Source: Anoplopoma fimbria
Taxonomy: Eukaryota > Chordata > Actinopteri > Perciformes > Anoplopomatidae
DNA length: 64,000 nucleotides
Assembly: GCF_027596085.1 (NCBI RefSeq)
Contig: NC_072452.1
Span: 4,956,814-5,020,813, forward strand
Direction of reading: 5' to 3'
The position numbers and the translations under genes are program-made. The notes beneath the pieces were generated by a model. That model was not told the origin of the DNA, made no database searches, and worked only from the letters and a program-made list of their open reading frames with translations. Below are positions 14,831 through 27,055 of this stretch, piece by piece (the first letter of the stretch is position 1; each line of letters opens with the position of its first letter).

Positions 14831-16877
14831 TTATCCGGGGCCGGGTCGCGGGGGCAGCAAGCTAAGGAGGGTCCTCCAGACGTCCTTCTCCCCAGCAACA
14901 CTTTCCAGCTCCTCCTGGGGAACCCCGAGGTGTTCCCAGGCCAGACGAGATATATAATCTCTCCAGCGTGTTCTGGGTCTACCCCGGGGCCTCTTACCAG
15001 TTGGACGTGCCTGGAAAACCTCTAAAGGGAGGCGTCCAGGAGGCATCCTGATCAGATGCCCGAGCCACCTCAGCTGGCCCCTTTCGACACGAAGGAGCAG
15101 CGGCTCTACTCCGAGCTCCCTCCGGATGTCTGAGCTCCTCACCCTATCTCTAAGGCTGAGCCCAGCCACCCTACGAAGGAAGCTCATTTCGGCCGCTTGT
15201 ATTCGCGATCTCATTCTTTCGGTCACTACCCAAAGCTCATGACCATAGGTGAGGGTTGGAACGTAGATGGACTGGTAAATCGAGAGCTTTGCCTTTCGGC
15301 TCAGCTCCTTCTTCACCAAAACGGTCCGGTACAACGCCCGCATCACTGCTGACGCTGCACCGAACCGCCTGTCCATCTCCCGCTCCATTTTACCCTCACT
15401 CGTAAATAAGATCCCGAGATACTTGAACTCCCTCGCTTGGGGCAGTGACTCACTCCCAACCCAGAGGGTGCAATCCACCGTTTTCTGGAAGAGAACCATG
15501 GCCTCAGACTTGGAGGTACTGACTCTCATCCCGACCGCTTCACACTCGGCTGCTGTGAACCGCCCCAGTGCGTGCTGAAGGTCACGTTCTGAAGAAGCCA
15601 ACAGAACCACATCATCTGCAAAAAGCAGGGATGCGATTCTGAGGTCCCAAACCGGAAACTCTCCTCCCCCGGCTGCACCTTGAAATCCTGTCCATGAAAA
15701 TCACAAACAGGATTGGTGACAATGGGCAGCCCTGGCGGAGGCCAACACGCACTGGGAACAAGCTCGACTTTGTGCCGAGTATCCGGACACAGCTCTCACT
15801 TTGGTCATACAAGGACCGAATGGCTCGTAGTAACGAACCAGGTACCCCATATTCCCGCAGTACCCCCACAGGACTCCCCGAGGGACACGGTCGAAGGCCT
15901 TCTCCAAGTCCACAAAACACATGTAGACTGGATGAGCAAACTCCCATGCACCCTCCAACAGACCTGCAAGGGTAAAGAGTTGGTCCGCTGTTCCACGTCC
16001 AGGACGGAATCCGCATTGCTCCTCCTGAATCTGAGGTTCGACAATCGGATGGAGCCTCCTTTCCAGCACCCTGGAGTAAACTTTCCCGGGGAGGCTGAGC
16101 AGTGTGATACCCCTATAATTGGAGCACACTCTCCGGTCCCCCTTTTGAAAATGGGAACCACCACCCCGGTCTGCCACTCCACAGGCACTGTACCCGACTT
16201 CCACGCGACAGTGAAGAGACGTGTCAACCAAGACAGCCCAACAATGTCCAGAGCCTTTAGCATCTCCGGTCGAATCTCATCCACTCCTGGCGCTTTGCCG
16301 CTGAAGAGCTTTTTAACTACCTCAACGACCTCTGCCAGGCATATGGACGAGACTTCCCTGAGTCTTCAGACTCTGCCTCTTCCACAGAGGACGTGTTGGT
16401 CGGGTTCAGGAGTTCCTCAAAGTGTTCTTTCCACCGCTCGACAATATCCCCAGTCCGGGTCTGCAGTTCTCCCCCCCTGCTGAGCACAGCCTGAGAAAAG
16501 CCCTGTTTCCCCTTTCTGAGTCGTCTCACGGTTTGCCAGAACTTCCTTGAGGCCATTCGAAAGTCCTTCTCCATGGCCTCGCCGAACTCCTCCCACACCC
16601 GGGTTTTTGCCTCAGCAACCGCCGCAGCTGCAGCCCTTCTGGCCAACCGGTACCTGCCTGCTGATTCAGGAGACCCCTCGCCCAACCAAGCCTGAAAGGC
16701 CTCCTTCTTCAGCTTGACGGCCTCCTTCACCGCTGGTGTCCACCAGCGGGTTCTTGGATTGCCGCCACGACAGGCACCGATCGCCTTCCGACCACAACTC
16801 CTAGCAGCAGCTTCCACAATGGAGGATTTGAACATGGCCCACTCGGATTCCATGTCCCCAGCCTCCCCGGGATGCAC
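14831..16877 (-). pseudogene. Rex3 reverse transcriptase and C-terminus (frameshifted)
   Basis: RNA-dependent DNA polymerase of the element. Pieces in order: the linker SRKFWQTVRRLRKGKQG; SNYRGITLLSLPGKVYSR; FRPGRGT and VDLEKAFDRVPRG (motif A); GLRQGCPLSPILFV (motif B); SLLFADDVVLLASS (motif C, at about 15600-15632); then a 240-residue C-terminal region with RWLGHLIRMPPGRLP. Motifs A, B and C lie in different frames. Confidence 0.82.
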
Positions 16878-17830
16878 GAGAAATTGTTCCGGAGGTGGGA
16901 GTTGAAGACCTTGCGGACAGGATCCTCAGCCAGACGTTCCCAGTTCACCCTCACTACACATTTGGGTTTACCGGGTCTGTCCGGCAGCCTCCCCCGCCAC
17001 CTGATCCAACTCACCACCAGGTGGTGATCAGTTGACAGCTCTGCTCCTCTCTTCACCTGAGTGTCCAAGACATACGGCCGCAGGTCTGATGACACAACTA
17101 CAAAGTCAATCATAGACCTTTGGCCTAGGGTGTTCTGGTACCAAGTACACTTATGAACCTCCCTATGCTCAAACATGGTGTTTGTTATGGACAGTCCATG
17201 ACTAGCACAGAAGTCCAACAACAAAGCACCACTCGGGTTCAGATCGGGCAGGCCGTTCCTCCCAATCACACTCCTCCAGGTTTCTCCATCATTACCCACG
17301 TGAGCGTTGAAGTCTCCCAGAACAACTATGGAGTCCCCAGTCGGCGCCCTTTCCAGAACACCACCCAAGGACTCCAAGAAGGCCGTGTACTCCGAACTGC
17401 CGTTTGGTACATAGGCACAAACAACAGTCAGAGACTTTCCTCCTGCGATTCCCAGTCGCAGAGAGGCAACCCTCTCGTTCTCCGGGGAGAACTCCAGAAC
17501 AGCGGCGCTCAGCCGGGGGCTTGTGACTATCCCCACACCCGCCCGGCGCCTCTCACCTGGGCAACTCCGGAAAAGGAAAAAGTCCAGCCCCTCTCCAGGA
17601 GTTTGGTTCCAGAACCGGTGCTATGCGTGGAGGTGAGCCCAACTATATCTAGCTGGTAGCGTTCCACCTCCCGCACCAGCTCCGGTTCCTTCCCCGCCAG
17701 AGAGGTGACATTCCACGTCCCTAGAGCTAGTCTGTGATGCCGGGGGTCAGCACACCCAGGTTTCCGCCCCAGCCTGCCGCCCAGCTCACATTGCACCCGA
17801 CCCCAATGCCTATCCCTGCGGGTGGTGGAC
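16727..17830 (-). pseudogene. Rex3 endonuclease domain (frameshifted)
   Basis: APE-type endonuclease that nicks target DNA. GTWNVTSLAGKEPELVRE is in one frame (to about 17540), then [32 protein letters not shown] and [12 protein letters not shown] are in another (17536-16727). The catalytic D-N and DH residues are present, so decay is by frameshift rather than by active-site loss. Confidence 0.8.
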
Positions 17831-18039
17831 CCACAGGGTGGCGGCACGATGTAGCTTTTTCGGGCTGGGCCCGGCCGGGCCCCATGTGCCAAGGCCCGGC
17901 CACCAGACGCTCGCCGGCGAGCTCCCCTACCAGGTCTGGCTCCAGGAGGGTGCCCCGGTTTCCCTATTCCGGGCGAGGTGCCACAACCTTGTATTGTCCG
18001 ATTCATTGAGGTTTGGTAAACAGACAAAATAAAACCACA

Positions 18040-18290
18040 TTATAAATGGAGGATGAATTTAGGAGTCTCACAGCAAGAGAAAAGAAGCTGTTTTGAAGTC
18101 GGGTGGTTCGCAAGCTGATACTTCCGTAACTCTTTCCAGACACCATCAGGTGGTGGCTGGGTATTGTCTATTAATATCCTTTGAAGAGCTCTTTGCAGGC
18201 ACCTCTTGTCACCAATATCACTGATGCTAGGTAGATGGGTACCAATGATGTTTTGGGCGCTTTTAATAACCCGCTGCACAACCCATGCCG
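18040..18290 (-). pseudogene. LINE reverse transcriptase C-terminal fragment
   Basis: QRVIKSAQNIIGTHLPSISD and DKRCLQRALQRIL in one frame, then RTTRLQNSFFSLAVRLLNSS in another, are typical of the end of Jockey/CR1-superfamily LINE polymerases in fish. It abuts the 5' end of the Rex3 copy, so Rex3 probably landed in or beside this older relic. Confidence 0.6.
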
Positions 18291-18415
18291 GTTTGTATTA
18301 TTATTTTTTTAATTACGTACGTACGTGAACATGAATGTGTGCGAGCAGCAACGTCACTGCAACGTCTTGGCGAACTGATTTTACGGAGACGTAAGTTAGC
18401 GGTTAGACCTCAAAA

Positions 18416-19454
18416 ATGGCAGCCTATTATAAAAAGAGAAAGATTGATACAGAGTGTAGAGTTTTTAAGAAAATATGGACTTCTAAGTATTTCTTTGCTG
18501 AAATCAAAGGTCAAGCCGTGTGCTTAGTTTGTGGAGAACAGGTCGCAGTACTAAAGGATTACAATTTGAATCGCCATTACGCGACGAAACACGCAGAAAA
18601 ATACAAAGACTTCACTGATTCAGAGCGGGCTCGGACATCGGAGGATTTGCTAGCTAAGCTGCAAAAGCAACAAGGCCTGTTTACCAAAGTTTGCACATCC
18701 AGGGATGGTGCAACCAAGACCAGCTTTGTGATATCCCACAAAATTGCAAAAAACAGTAAGCCATTCTCTGATGGGGAGTTTATAAAAGAGTGTTTGTTTG
18801 CACTACTATGCCCCGAGAAAAAAGAAGCATTCGCGAATGTGTCCCTCTCCAGGCGCACCGTAACGAGGAGGATCGAGGACATCGCGGGAAAGCAAAGTGC
18901 TTAAAAGAGTATGGGACCTGAGAGCTGAGATTCAAGAGTTTTGTGAGAAGAAAGGCAAGGACATCTCAGAGCTCTCTGATGTAAACTGGATGACAGATCT
19001 TGCATTTTCTGTTGATGACTGCACTCATGAATGGTCTAAATACCAAACCGCAAGGCAAGGGCCTATTTGCACATGGCCTGTACAGCATGGTGAAGGCTTT
19101 CATGAGAAAGTTGCAGTTTCTTTCAAGCCAGATGGAGGGTAACATTCTCATTGACCTGCAGTCTGATACAGTACTGGCAGAGCACTGTCAGCATCACTAC
19201 TGGATTTGTATTCTTCTCTCAAAGAGGAGAACTTTCCACACATGAGGAGGCATGCTCAGAAGATGTTGGTTCTCTTTGGATCTACCTACATATGTGAACA
19301 AACATTCTCCGTGATGAAGTTCAACAAATCAAGATACAGATCCTCTCACACTGACGAACACCTGTCAGCTGTCCTTCGCATATCCACCTCTGACATTCAA
19401 CCTGACTTCAGTGCACTCGTTCAAGCCCAACAAAGACTAGATTTCTCGCACTGA
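18416..19454 (+). pseudogene. hAT transposase (BED-like finger, GTF2IRD2/ZBED-like), internally deleted
   Basis: Transposase-like protein. The first 162 residues (18416-18904) are open and carry a zinc finger C36-x2-C39 with H54 and H59 (CLVCGEQVAVLKDYN), then KPFSDGEFIKECLF and RRTVTRRIEDIAGKQS. A stop follows. The next blocks are WDLRAEIQEFCEKKGKD and LFAHGLYSMVKAFMRKLQF, and the C-terminal dimerisation region MLVLFGSTYICEQTFSVMKF with STSDIQPDF (to 19454), in shifting frames. Comparison within the text suggests that most of the catalytic core has been deleted. A 3' segment at 19800-19866 (CTTAAGTAAAGTACC) looks like a terminal part of a hAT MITE. Confidence 0.75.
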
Positions 19455-21303
19455 ACTGAAAAACAGAAAATGAGGGAATTGGACTACAAACAATATTGAT
19501 AAAAGCACTAATTTTACAGAAACATGATCCCTGTTAGTGTTTTATTATTGTATAAGAATATTACATATGTATATTTGTTTGGATCATTACTCCTGCTGCA
19601 TATGTTTAAGATGGAGCTAATTGTAACCCCTGTATACACTGTTGTTCAGTTTGGATAGTTAGGAATGGTTTGAAAATTTGTAATGTGCAAAGTAACTACT
19701 AACTAAAGCTGCCGGACGAATGTAGTGGAGTAAAAAGTTCAATATTTCCCTCTGAGATGTAGTGGAGTATAAGTTCAATGTTGAATCAAATGTAAATACT
19801 TAAGTAAAGTACCTTGAATTTGTACTTAGGTACAGTACTTAAGCAAATATACTTAGTTACATTCCATAACATTTAATAACTGATCATAACATTTACTCTT
19901 ACCACTCGCAGCTTATCACAACCATATAATGTACTGCTTTTTATAAAGAGGTGGAATAATATTGAGCAGAATTGAGTTCAGTCTTTTGGTCCTGCTCTCC
20001 ACAACAGTCCCAGTTTCACATGCGGCCCCTTGGGAAAAATAATTGCCCACCGATGATTTAGAGTCAGGATGCTTTCTTATATGCTGTACACATGTCCAGA
20101 GAATGCTCCCAAAAACTAATGGTATCGGCATGTCCTGCGTCTTAATCAGAAAAATGCTACATTGGAAATAAGGCCTAATTCGGGTTATCCAAAAGGAATA
20201 TGCTGTTTACGTAACCCATATCAAATTTGGAATATTGTCCTATTTTGGAATAAAAGTGGAATATTAGTGTGCATATTAATGTAGACAATGTTTTGTTCAT
20301 TTTATTCTGTCTCTTAACTTAATTATCATCATTTATGTGTGGAAAAGTTCATAATTTCATAATTTTTTGTTCATCATTTTTTGTTCATCCTTTTTTGCCC
20401 ATGTGTAGAATACATCTTGCTCCAGCTCTGAACCTAACGTGCAAGCATGAGATTGATATCAACATTTTTCGTCTCACTCTCAGAAATAAGAAGCAAAATA
20501 TTTTTTCCCAAATGTAAAACTATACCTTACACCAAAAAAAAGATTTACATTACAAAACCTACTATCATGAACTATTCAAATAACAGCAATATGGAGGTTT
20601 AGAATGACAAAAAGGTGTGAAAAAACAATATATTGAAAGTTATTGTGTTACATCCAGTAATGTAATTGAATCTGTAATTCTCTGCTGTCCAAAAAGTACT
20701 TTACTCATATTTAAATTGCCGGAGGAGCACGTCTGATATTTTATTACCTTCATTATGCTGTAAATCTAATCTCGTCCAATGTTGCTGTGGAACATCTGAA
20801 CATGAAGCACGTCAACTCTAACATACAGTAGGAATCATAAAAAATGAAGTGTTTGCCTCAGTTTTACTACAGCGTGTGGAGAGAGTGAAAAAAATCTCTG
20901 TGATTTATTGGGAAGTAAAAAAAGACGGTGTGGAGAGGAGGAAAGAAAGAGGCTGCTATCTCTGCTCATCACTACCCACTGCTTAATGGCTTTGATGGGG
21001 GATGGATTAATGAATGGGTAAAGGGAAGGAGGTTGTAGAGTAAAATAAGAGTGACTGGGGCATTCTGGTGGATTATCACAATGTCAATCCAGTTCACATT
21101 CCAAACTTGACTCACATATGGACGCTTGGTCAGGCTGTTCTCACACAGAGTTCATAGCTTTACCTACAAAAAATGAATGCACTGTAATTTGTAGACATCC
21201 CACAAAAGCAAATCGTATGTAATCAATTTAATAATTTAGTTGGAAATTAGAAGACCGCAAAAAGGCCAACAAGATGGGCAGAACTCCAATGTTTTCCCAA
21301 TGA
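19455..21303. other. No gene recognised
   Basis: AT-rich. Includes hAT-MITE-like sequence at 19700-19866; otherwise I see nothing I can name. Confidence 0.4.
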
Positions 21304-21560
21304 GACTGCTGTCTGTTACGCTGTGAAACATGACGTCAACGTTGATTTATTTGTAATGTTGCTTCCATAGTTATTTAAACCCAAACCACCATCTTTTCCT
21401 AAAACCTACCTAAGTAGTTTTGTTGCCATCACCATTGTCAACAAAACTACAAAAGTTTTTTTTCATTCGTAGGAAAAAGCACAAAGAATGAGGAATGACT
21501 TTGTGTAAGATGTCATACAAACTCGTGTATCTTTAAGTATTTTTGTTGCCTAAACCTGAC
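21304..21560 (+). repeat. Dispersed repeat, copy 1 (inverted relative to copy at 25.3 kb)
   Basis: CAACGTTGATTTATTTGT and GTTTTGTTGCC blocks match the reverse complement of 25300-25465. The class is unknown. It is a familiar type of teleost interspersed repeat without an open frame. Confidence 0.5.
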
Positions 21561-22175
21561 ATTGTTGTTTCGGTTTTGGTTTAGTTAGTTTCCTGTTTTA
21601 TTTTAAATTTCCCCGACTCTTGTGTCCTGTGTTTGTTTGACTTCCGATCTTTGTGGTCTCCTCCTTCTTTCTGTGCGGCATCTGTGTTTGTCATGTCTCC
21701 TCCTGTTCCCAAGTTAAGTTTCTTTATTTTTTTCATGCGAGTGTTCCCTGTTATATTTTGTTACTCACTTCTCCTCTCGTTTCAGATAACTTCACTTCCT
21801 GCCTTTGTGTGTTTTCCCGCCACTGTGATTATCTGCCCTGCCCCTGATTGAATCCACCTGTGTATTTTAACCCTGTGATCTACCTGATCCTATTTCGTGT
21901 CGTTTTGCCCGTTCTGGTTTCTTGAATTTTCAGCTACTACTTTGCTTCTCACATGTTTAAGTTTTGTTTAGGACATTTCTTTCTTAAAATCAACTTTTAT
22001 TATCCTTCTGCTCCCCGTGTCTATCTGTATTTGGGTCCATCCCCAGTTGTCTTTTTGACCAACTGTGACACCTGGGGTAAATCCCAAGTCTCCTAATTGC
22101 ATCCCTGTTTCTCTCACTTGCGTCTTTTAAAAGGAAACCATGCGAGGAGAGAGGAAATGAGGAAATGTGTTTTAA

Positions 22176-22500
22176 AGTGGCCCTATTATGCTTTCCCTCT
22201 CCTTTAGTGTGTTATACAGCTCTGGAAAAAATTAAGAGACCACTTCAAAAGTTTCTCTGGTTTTACTATTTATTGGTGACAATATTTTTATTTGAACTTC
22301 GGGAGAAATGTTGTCAGTAGTTTATAGAATAAAACAACATTTTTCATTTTACTCAAACACATACCAATAAATAGTAAAACCAGAGAAACTGATCATTTTG
22401 AAGAGGTCTCTTAATTTTTTCCAGAACTGTAAATATTTTTTTACATGTAAAAGGTCCGTAGAGTGTAAAACCTGAAGTCCAAAGGAGTAACCTACATCAG
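22176..22500 (+). mobile_element. Kolobok-like element, left end only, split by a MITE
   Basis: TTAA (22172-22175) then AGTGGCCCTATTATGC and CTCTCCTTTAGTGTGTTATA match the left end at 3936. The copy resumes after the inserted MITE at 22430 with ACATGTAAAAGGTCCGTAG and GTAAAACCTGAAGTCC and fades near 22500. Confidence 0.65.
22217..22429. mobile_element. Tc1-type MITE (213 bp) inserted at TA
   Basis: Near-perfect inverted arms CAGCTCTGGAAAAAATTAAG / CTTAATTTTTTCCAGAACTG, extended by the ACTATTTATTGGT arms, flanked by TA at 22215-22216 and 22430-22431. No coding capacity. Most of the element is one long hairpin. Confidence 0.85.
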
Positions 22501-23377
22501 CAGTTCCATGACATGAACATCACATGTCTTATGCATATCTTGATATGCAAATCTTGGTAATATACATATAATATTTTAAATATATTTTTGTATGCATTTT
22601 ATTACTTAAACATATATCTCCACAGTTTGTCCATACATTTATTTGATTAATAAAAAGACGTTATATGTAGGTATTTAAACAAATTGATCATGGTACAAAA
22701 ATATAATGTTACAACAATAAAAACAAGTGAAAATATGATATCTGTTGGCCTACAGATCAAATTTGATAATGAGAAGGAATATCAAAGGCAAGTCCATAAT
22801 GTATGACTGCATTTATTTAGCTCCAACAATGCAGTCACATCAACTGTCACATTGAAGTACAGTGTGTCAAATCAACATGAAATAATAATAACTGAAAATG
22901 TATTATTCAAATTTGTTTCTTTATCTTTGGGTAAATCAACATTGGAGAGAAAGCGTGAGTGTTATATTTAATATTTTTACATTTTGCAGTCATTTCGGCC
23001 TGAAAATATGCAGACCTTCAGTACTTTTTTAGGCATTTGTATTTGGATAGCTAGCTACTATTTTAATCTCTGCCCCGTCAATATAAATTACATTTATATT
23101 TAGTTTAGGCGGAACAAACGGGGTTAAGAAGTGTTTATCATTTGTAAATAATGATAGTAATCCACTATTAAAATCCAGTACTCAATTCATAGTTTCCTGC
23201 AAATATTTCAGAATAAAAGACTTGCTTGTATTCTGTCCTCAGAAAGACGCAAGGGGGCTTTTATTTTTGAAAAATAAACATTGGCTGAGTTAAAAATAAA
23301 TAAAAATAAACTTTTTATGTGTGTGTGTTAATATACTGTCAAAAGATCTTTACCACTATCTATTTTTGCTTTGTAAC
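22501..23377. other. No gene recognised
   Basis: Very AT-rich sequence with no recognisable feature. Confidence 0.45.
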
Positions 23378-24012
23378 GAGCTCAGAATGAAAAGATAGGC
23401 AACACCTCAAAAAGAAACGCAACTGATGCAAAGCCTAGTCGCACCTGATCTACACTGTTCTAACCTGTTAACATAAGCGGCAAAATAAAAAGCAAGAGGT
23501 CGCGGGACTCGTATGCTGCTCATCCAGGCAGTGTACCAGCCTATTTATGTCAACAAGTGGCGTAGTATATCAAGCAACAATTATTGCAAGTTGCCCAGAA
23601 TAATGAGTATAACTTGTGAGAAAGTCCACTTATGGCATGGGGGTGGTAGGGGGAGTCAAACAAATGAAGGACTTCCACATGTGTTTCAATTGTGTGTGTC
23701 TAATTTGAAATGTGAAGCGGTAAAATACCAAAAGTCAACAGCAACTTTTCACGGGAAGTTCCGACAGGTAGTAGACTAGGAACAGAGAAGGTAAAGGAGC
23801 AGAAAACAAAGCTTAAAAGACAACAGTCTCTGTTTACCAAACTGACAAAGATGACCAACGCAGCAACAGGCTTCCTTTAGTGGCGCACATCCTAACAAAA
23901 CACAAAATACCTTTCCCCTATGCCAGTATTGTAATCAAGGTGATGACTGGTGCTATGACTTTCATTTTGTCAAATGAGCTCTCAGAGGAGAACAGGTTGG
24001 TGACTCCTGATT
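23378..24012 (+). pseudogene. Second degraded hAT transposase relic
   Basis: 23740-24012 is homologous in reverse to 11907-12240: shared AACAAAGCTTAAAAG, GTTTACCAAACTG and TTTCATTTT.TCAAA blocks, and the terminus TTGGTGACTCCTGAT. No frame survives. Confidence 0.45.
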
Positions 24013-25299
24013 TAGACTGTTCTTCCTGCCTCTTGTCGTGTTGATAATCCAGATATAGTCTCTTCTTTTACTTTAGTTTAGGTGGCTTTTGTTTTCAATG
24101 AACTATGAAATCCTCTTATTTAAGAAAGTGAAATATTGTAAATCATTTGTAACTTATTGTTAAATTAGTGACTGATGTGTAAATCCAAACTAACAGCTGT
24201 GAAGCATTCCCAATAACACTGATGATATTCAGTTACATGTTTTTAAACGCTGTCATATTCGTTTCACCCTATTACTTTCTGTTTGTGACCATGAATACCA
24301 GTACTGATTGTGGCTGTGCCCTTATCAAATTGAGACAGCAGGGACTCTGTAATATACTGTAGACTTCTATCTAAAACCCGACAGATTGGTTCCCAAAATC
24401 CAATCAATTCAGTCTGAATTCTTCAATGATTTTCCTCTTGGATCGGCGACGGAATGGATTTCCTGCATTGTGCTGCATGTCGATAAAGCTTAAAGGAAGA
24501 GGACAGAAAGAGCAGCAGGGAAATTAGAAGGCTGGCACTAGTACTTACAGGATTCAAATAACTGATTCAACTCTAAGTCACTCTTTATGCTCAGCATTTA
24601 ACACAGATGCAGTTATTTTCCGGACTTTATATAGTATTATGTTTTGACATGTGGCCTTGTGTTCATTTTGAATTCACTGTGACTATAATTTGTCACTCTG
24701 GGTTTCGCAAAATGTTGTTTCACTCATATTCTTCGCAAGTCTTTTGACCAAATAGCCAAATCCTGACAGAGTGGCATCCCTCTCAAGTACACTGGGACAG
24801 TCATGCTGCTTGTGATTTCCAGTGAGAAAAAAAACAAACTAGCTCTGACATCAGTGAAGCAGCCCCAGGCCATGACACAATACTGAGCAGTGGGAGCCTC
24901 ACATGCAGAACGCAGAAGTCATTCAGACAACAAATGGGTCGCCAAAGGATAACCTGAAGAAGCTGTTAAATGAACAAACAGATTCAACAAAATTTTGATA
25001 AAACAAAGACTATATGTAAGTTAGACACCTCTAACTTTTCATTTAGCTTAGACACATAGACATCTTTTGACCTGCTAATCACCAAAACCCGAAAGTGTGT
25101 TACCAGCTGCTCTAGCAATAAACTTCAACTTCAAATTGAAGCCGGCCCGAAGTGGTCAACGTATCCTCATACAGCGGTTCCTATGATATCTTACCAAAAG
25201 TTACTCCTCATTTGGGCTTTTTCCTACATAAGTACAGCAACGTGTTGATTTACGCTCGTTTCATGTATATAGTCTTTTCAAAATAAAAACTTCCGTATT
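24013..25299. other. No gene recognised
   Basis: Unique-looking sequence without coding or transposon signature that I can name. Confidence 0.4.
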
Positions 25300-25465
25300 C
25301 ACAGGAAACAACTTAGTTGGGTTAAGGCAACAAAACGTATTAGTTAGGTTTAAGAAAAGGTTGTAGTTTGTGTTAAAATGAAGTACACAGTTTAAGTGAC
25401 AAATAAATCAACGCTGACTTCTTGTTTCACATGGGGAACGAACAGCCGTCTCATGGCTGAGAGAT
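25300..25465 (-). repeat. Dispersed repeat, copy 2
   Basis: Reverse-strand copy of the repeat at 21304-21560, matching over the GTTGATTTATTTGT and CGTTTTGTTGCC blocks. Confidence 0.5.
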
Positions 25466-26472
25466 CTCTGGTTGTTGGAGCCCCTGATGTGTACTTTTGC
25501 AGTGTTAATACTACCTAGCTCATGATAACCAGCCTGAGGTGCTTTTTTTACAACAAAAAAATGTAAAAATTAATTTCAAACTAGTTCAAACAAAAGTCCA
25601 CAACAAGTACGTGGTCTATATTGGCCCTATAAACATGATTTTGAGAAATACAGTTTCTCCCTTCAAGTGTAATCTGCATGGCTTAATGACAAAGACATGA
25701 AGCTGAGAAGTTTCTGTGTAAGTGGAGTAACACAATGATTGGGGCTGAGATGGCTGCCATGCCCAGGGCACCAGATCAGATCAGATCAGATGGTAAGGCC
25801 CGCTCTGAACAAAATAGGAAATCTCTCTCTGTTCTCTGTTCTCTGGTCCTGATCCGTGCTTTAACCGTCAGTGAAGCTGTGGTCAATTCAGCTACAGCTC
25901 TGCAGTAAACGTTGTGTTGTCAGGGAGCTCACCTGTTACATGCAGCGTTAAGCTACTGTCGGACTGCAGGATGGTGCCCTGTGACAGCCCTCTCTTCTAT
26001 TTATGTAGTTAATTCAGTTCTTTACTTGACAGAAAAGGCATTTGTGACAAAGGTTCTGAAATTCAGACTGGATTTATTTCTCTAGGGGATTCTAACATCA
26101 CCTGCACTAGCCATTTAAAGCACGTGGGTGGGTGATTTTTCATCCAGACCCCAGTTATAATCACCGCTGCAATTACCTTCTGTTTTTCTGTGAACTTGCA
26201 TCCTGCTGTAATTTGAATCCAGAGCTGCTTGGCTTTACTTTTCTTTTTCTTTTAACAGCTCAGTGTTAAATTTTGACTTTTGTGTGAAAAGGTGTTAATC
26301 TTGAAGCACCAACCACATGGTAACGCCAACATTCAGGGCTGTTTGGGAACCCATATGTCAGCATTACAGCCATCAGTAGAGCACGTAAAATGTACAGTTA
26401 TAAGTCAGCTACAGGTACTGCTACTCTCTTTTGAGCATATTTGTTAACATATTGCCAGATTGGTTGCATGAA
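25466..26472. other. No gene recognised; possible regulatory sequence
   Basis: Mostly non-repetitive. A short (GATCA)3 run lies at 25772-25788. The stretch 26080-26240 looks unlike a transposon, but function cannot be told from one sequence. Confidence 0.35.
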
Positions 26473-26556
26473 AAGTATGCTGATCAGCTCCTCTTTACCA
26501 ATGTAAAGAGGAGCTGATCAGCATACTTATCTGTACATACCCATGTATGTACAGAT
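26473..26556. repeat. Two perfect hairpins in tandem
   Basis: Arms 26473-26498 and 26503-26528 are perfect 26-nt inverted repeats around the loop CAAT. Directly after them, 26529-26540 and 26545-26556 are perfect 12-nt arms around CCAT. Together they make an 84-nt double hairpin with no mismatch. Confidence 0.9.
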
Positions 26557-27055
26557 ACCTATAACTGGAAAACTTTGATACCGAATATCAATCAGGTGTT
26601 CTCGGGAAGTTACATTGATTTTCATGTTCAGATTTAACTGAAGGAGTATGCTTCCATTGTTATTATTTCATTTATTTATTTTTTTCTTTATTGGTGATCC
26701 AATTGATGAAAATATATTGGAGAAGTAAAGTACATCATTTGCTCGGATAACAGAGATAGCTGTCTTGATGATGATGATATAATAGAGATATAGATTTGAA
26801 CCCGGTTAGTTTTTTGCTTGCTTTTTAGTTTCTCTCCTACAATCAAGATTGTGTTGTCTAATTGTGGAGCAGGCGTTAGTTAAAGTAATTGTCTTCTGTA
26901 AATCCTCTGACTGCCAAATAAAAAATAAATATAAACATAAAATAACAGAGTTCTGTGTATTTGTGTCATACATGTTTTCCTTTTTTATTACCATGGAATA
27001 TCTGCATGTTTGTGTCTGAGTGTGTGTGTGTGTCACAGCTTGTATCATTACTTGT

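Larger units (their letters stand above)
14804..18015 (-). mobile_element. Rex3 (RTE clade) retrotransposon, nearly full length, frameshifted
   Basis: Fish RTE element of about 3.2 kb. The minus strand reads, 5' to 3', a GC-rich leader, an apurinic endonuclease, a reverse transcriptase and a (GATG)n tail at 14806-14820. The sequences at 15715-15735 and 16148-16168 correspond to the two Rex3 primers used in fish cytogenetics, as I remember them. GTAAACA at 14797-14803 and 18016-18022 is a candidate 7-bp target duplication. At least four frameshifts split the coding region, so it is not autonomous. A second, short copy is at 56041-56391. Confidence 0.88.

Noticed and set aside
21560..22080. Possible LTR retrotransposon end
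   Set aside because: Composition and some words resemble fish LTRs, but no TG...CA ends, primer binding site or paired LTR was found.
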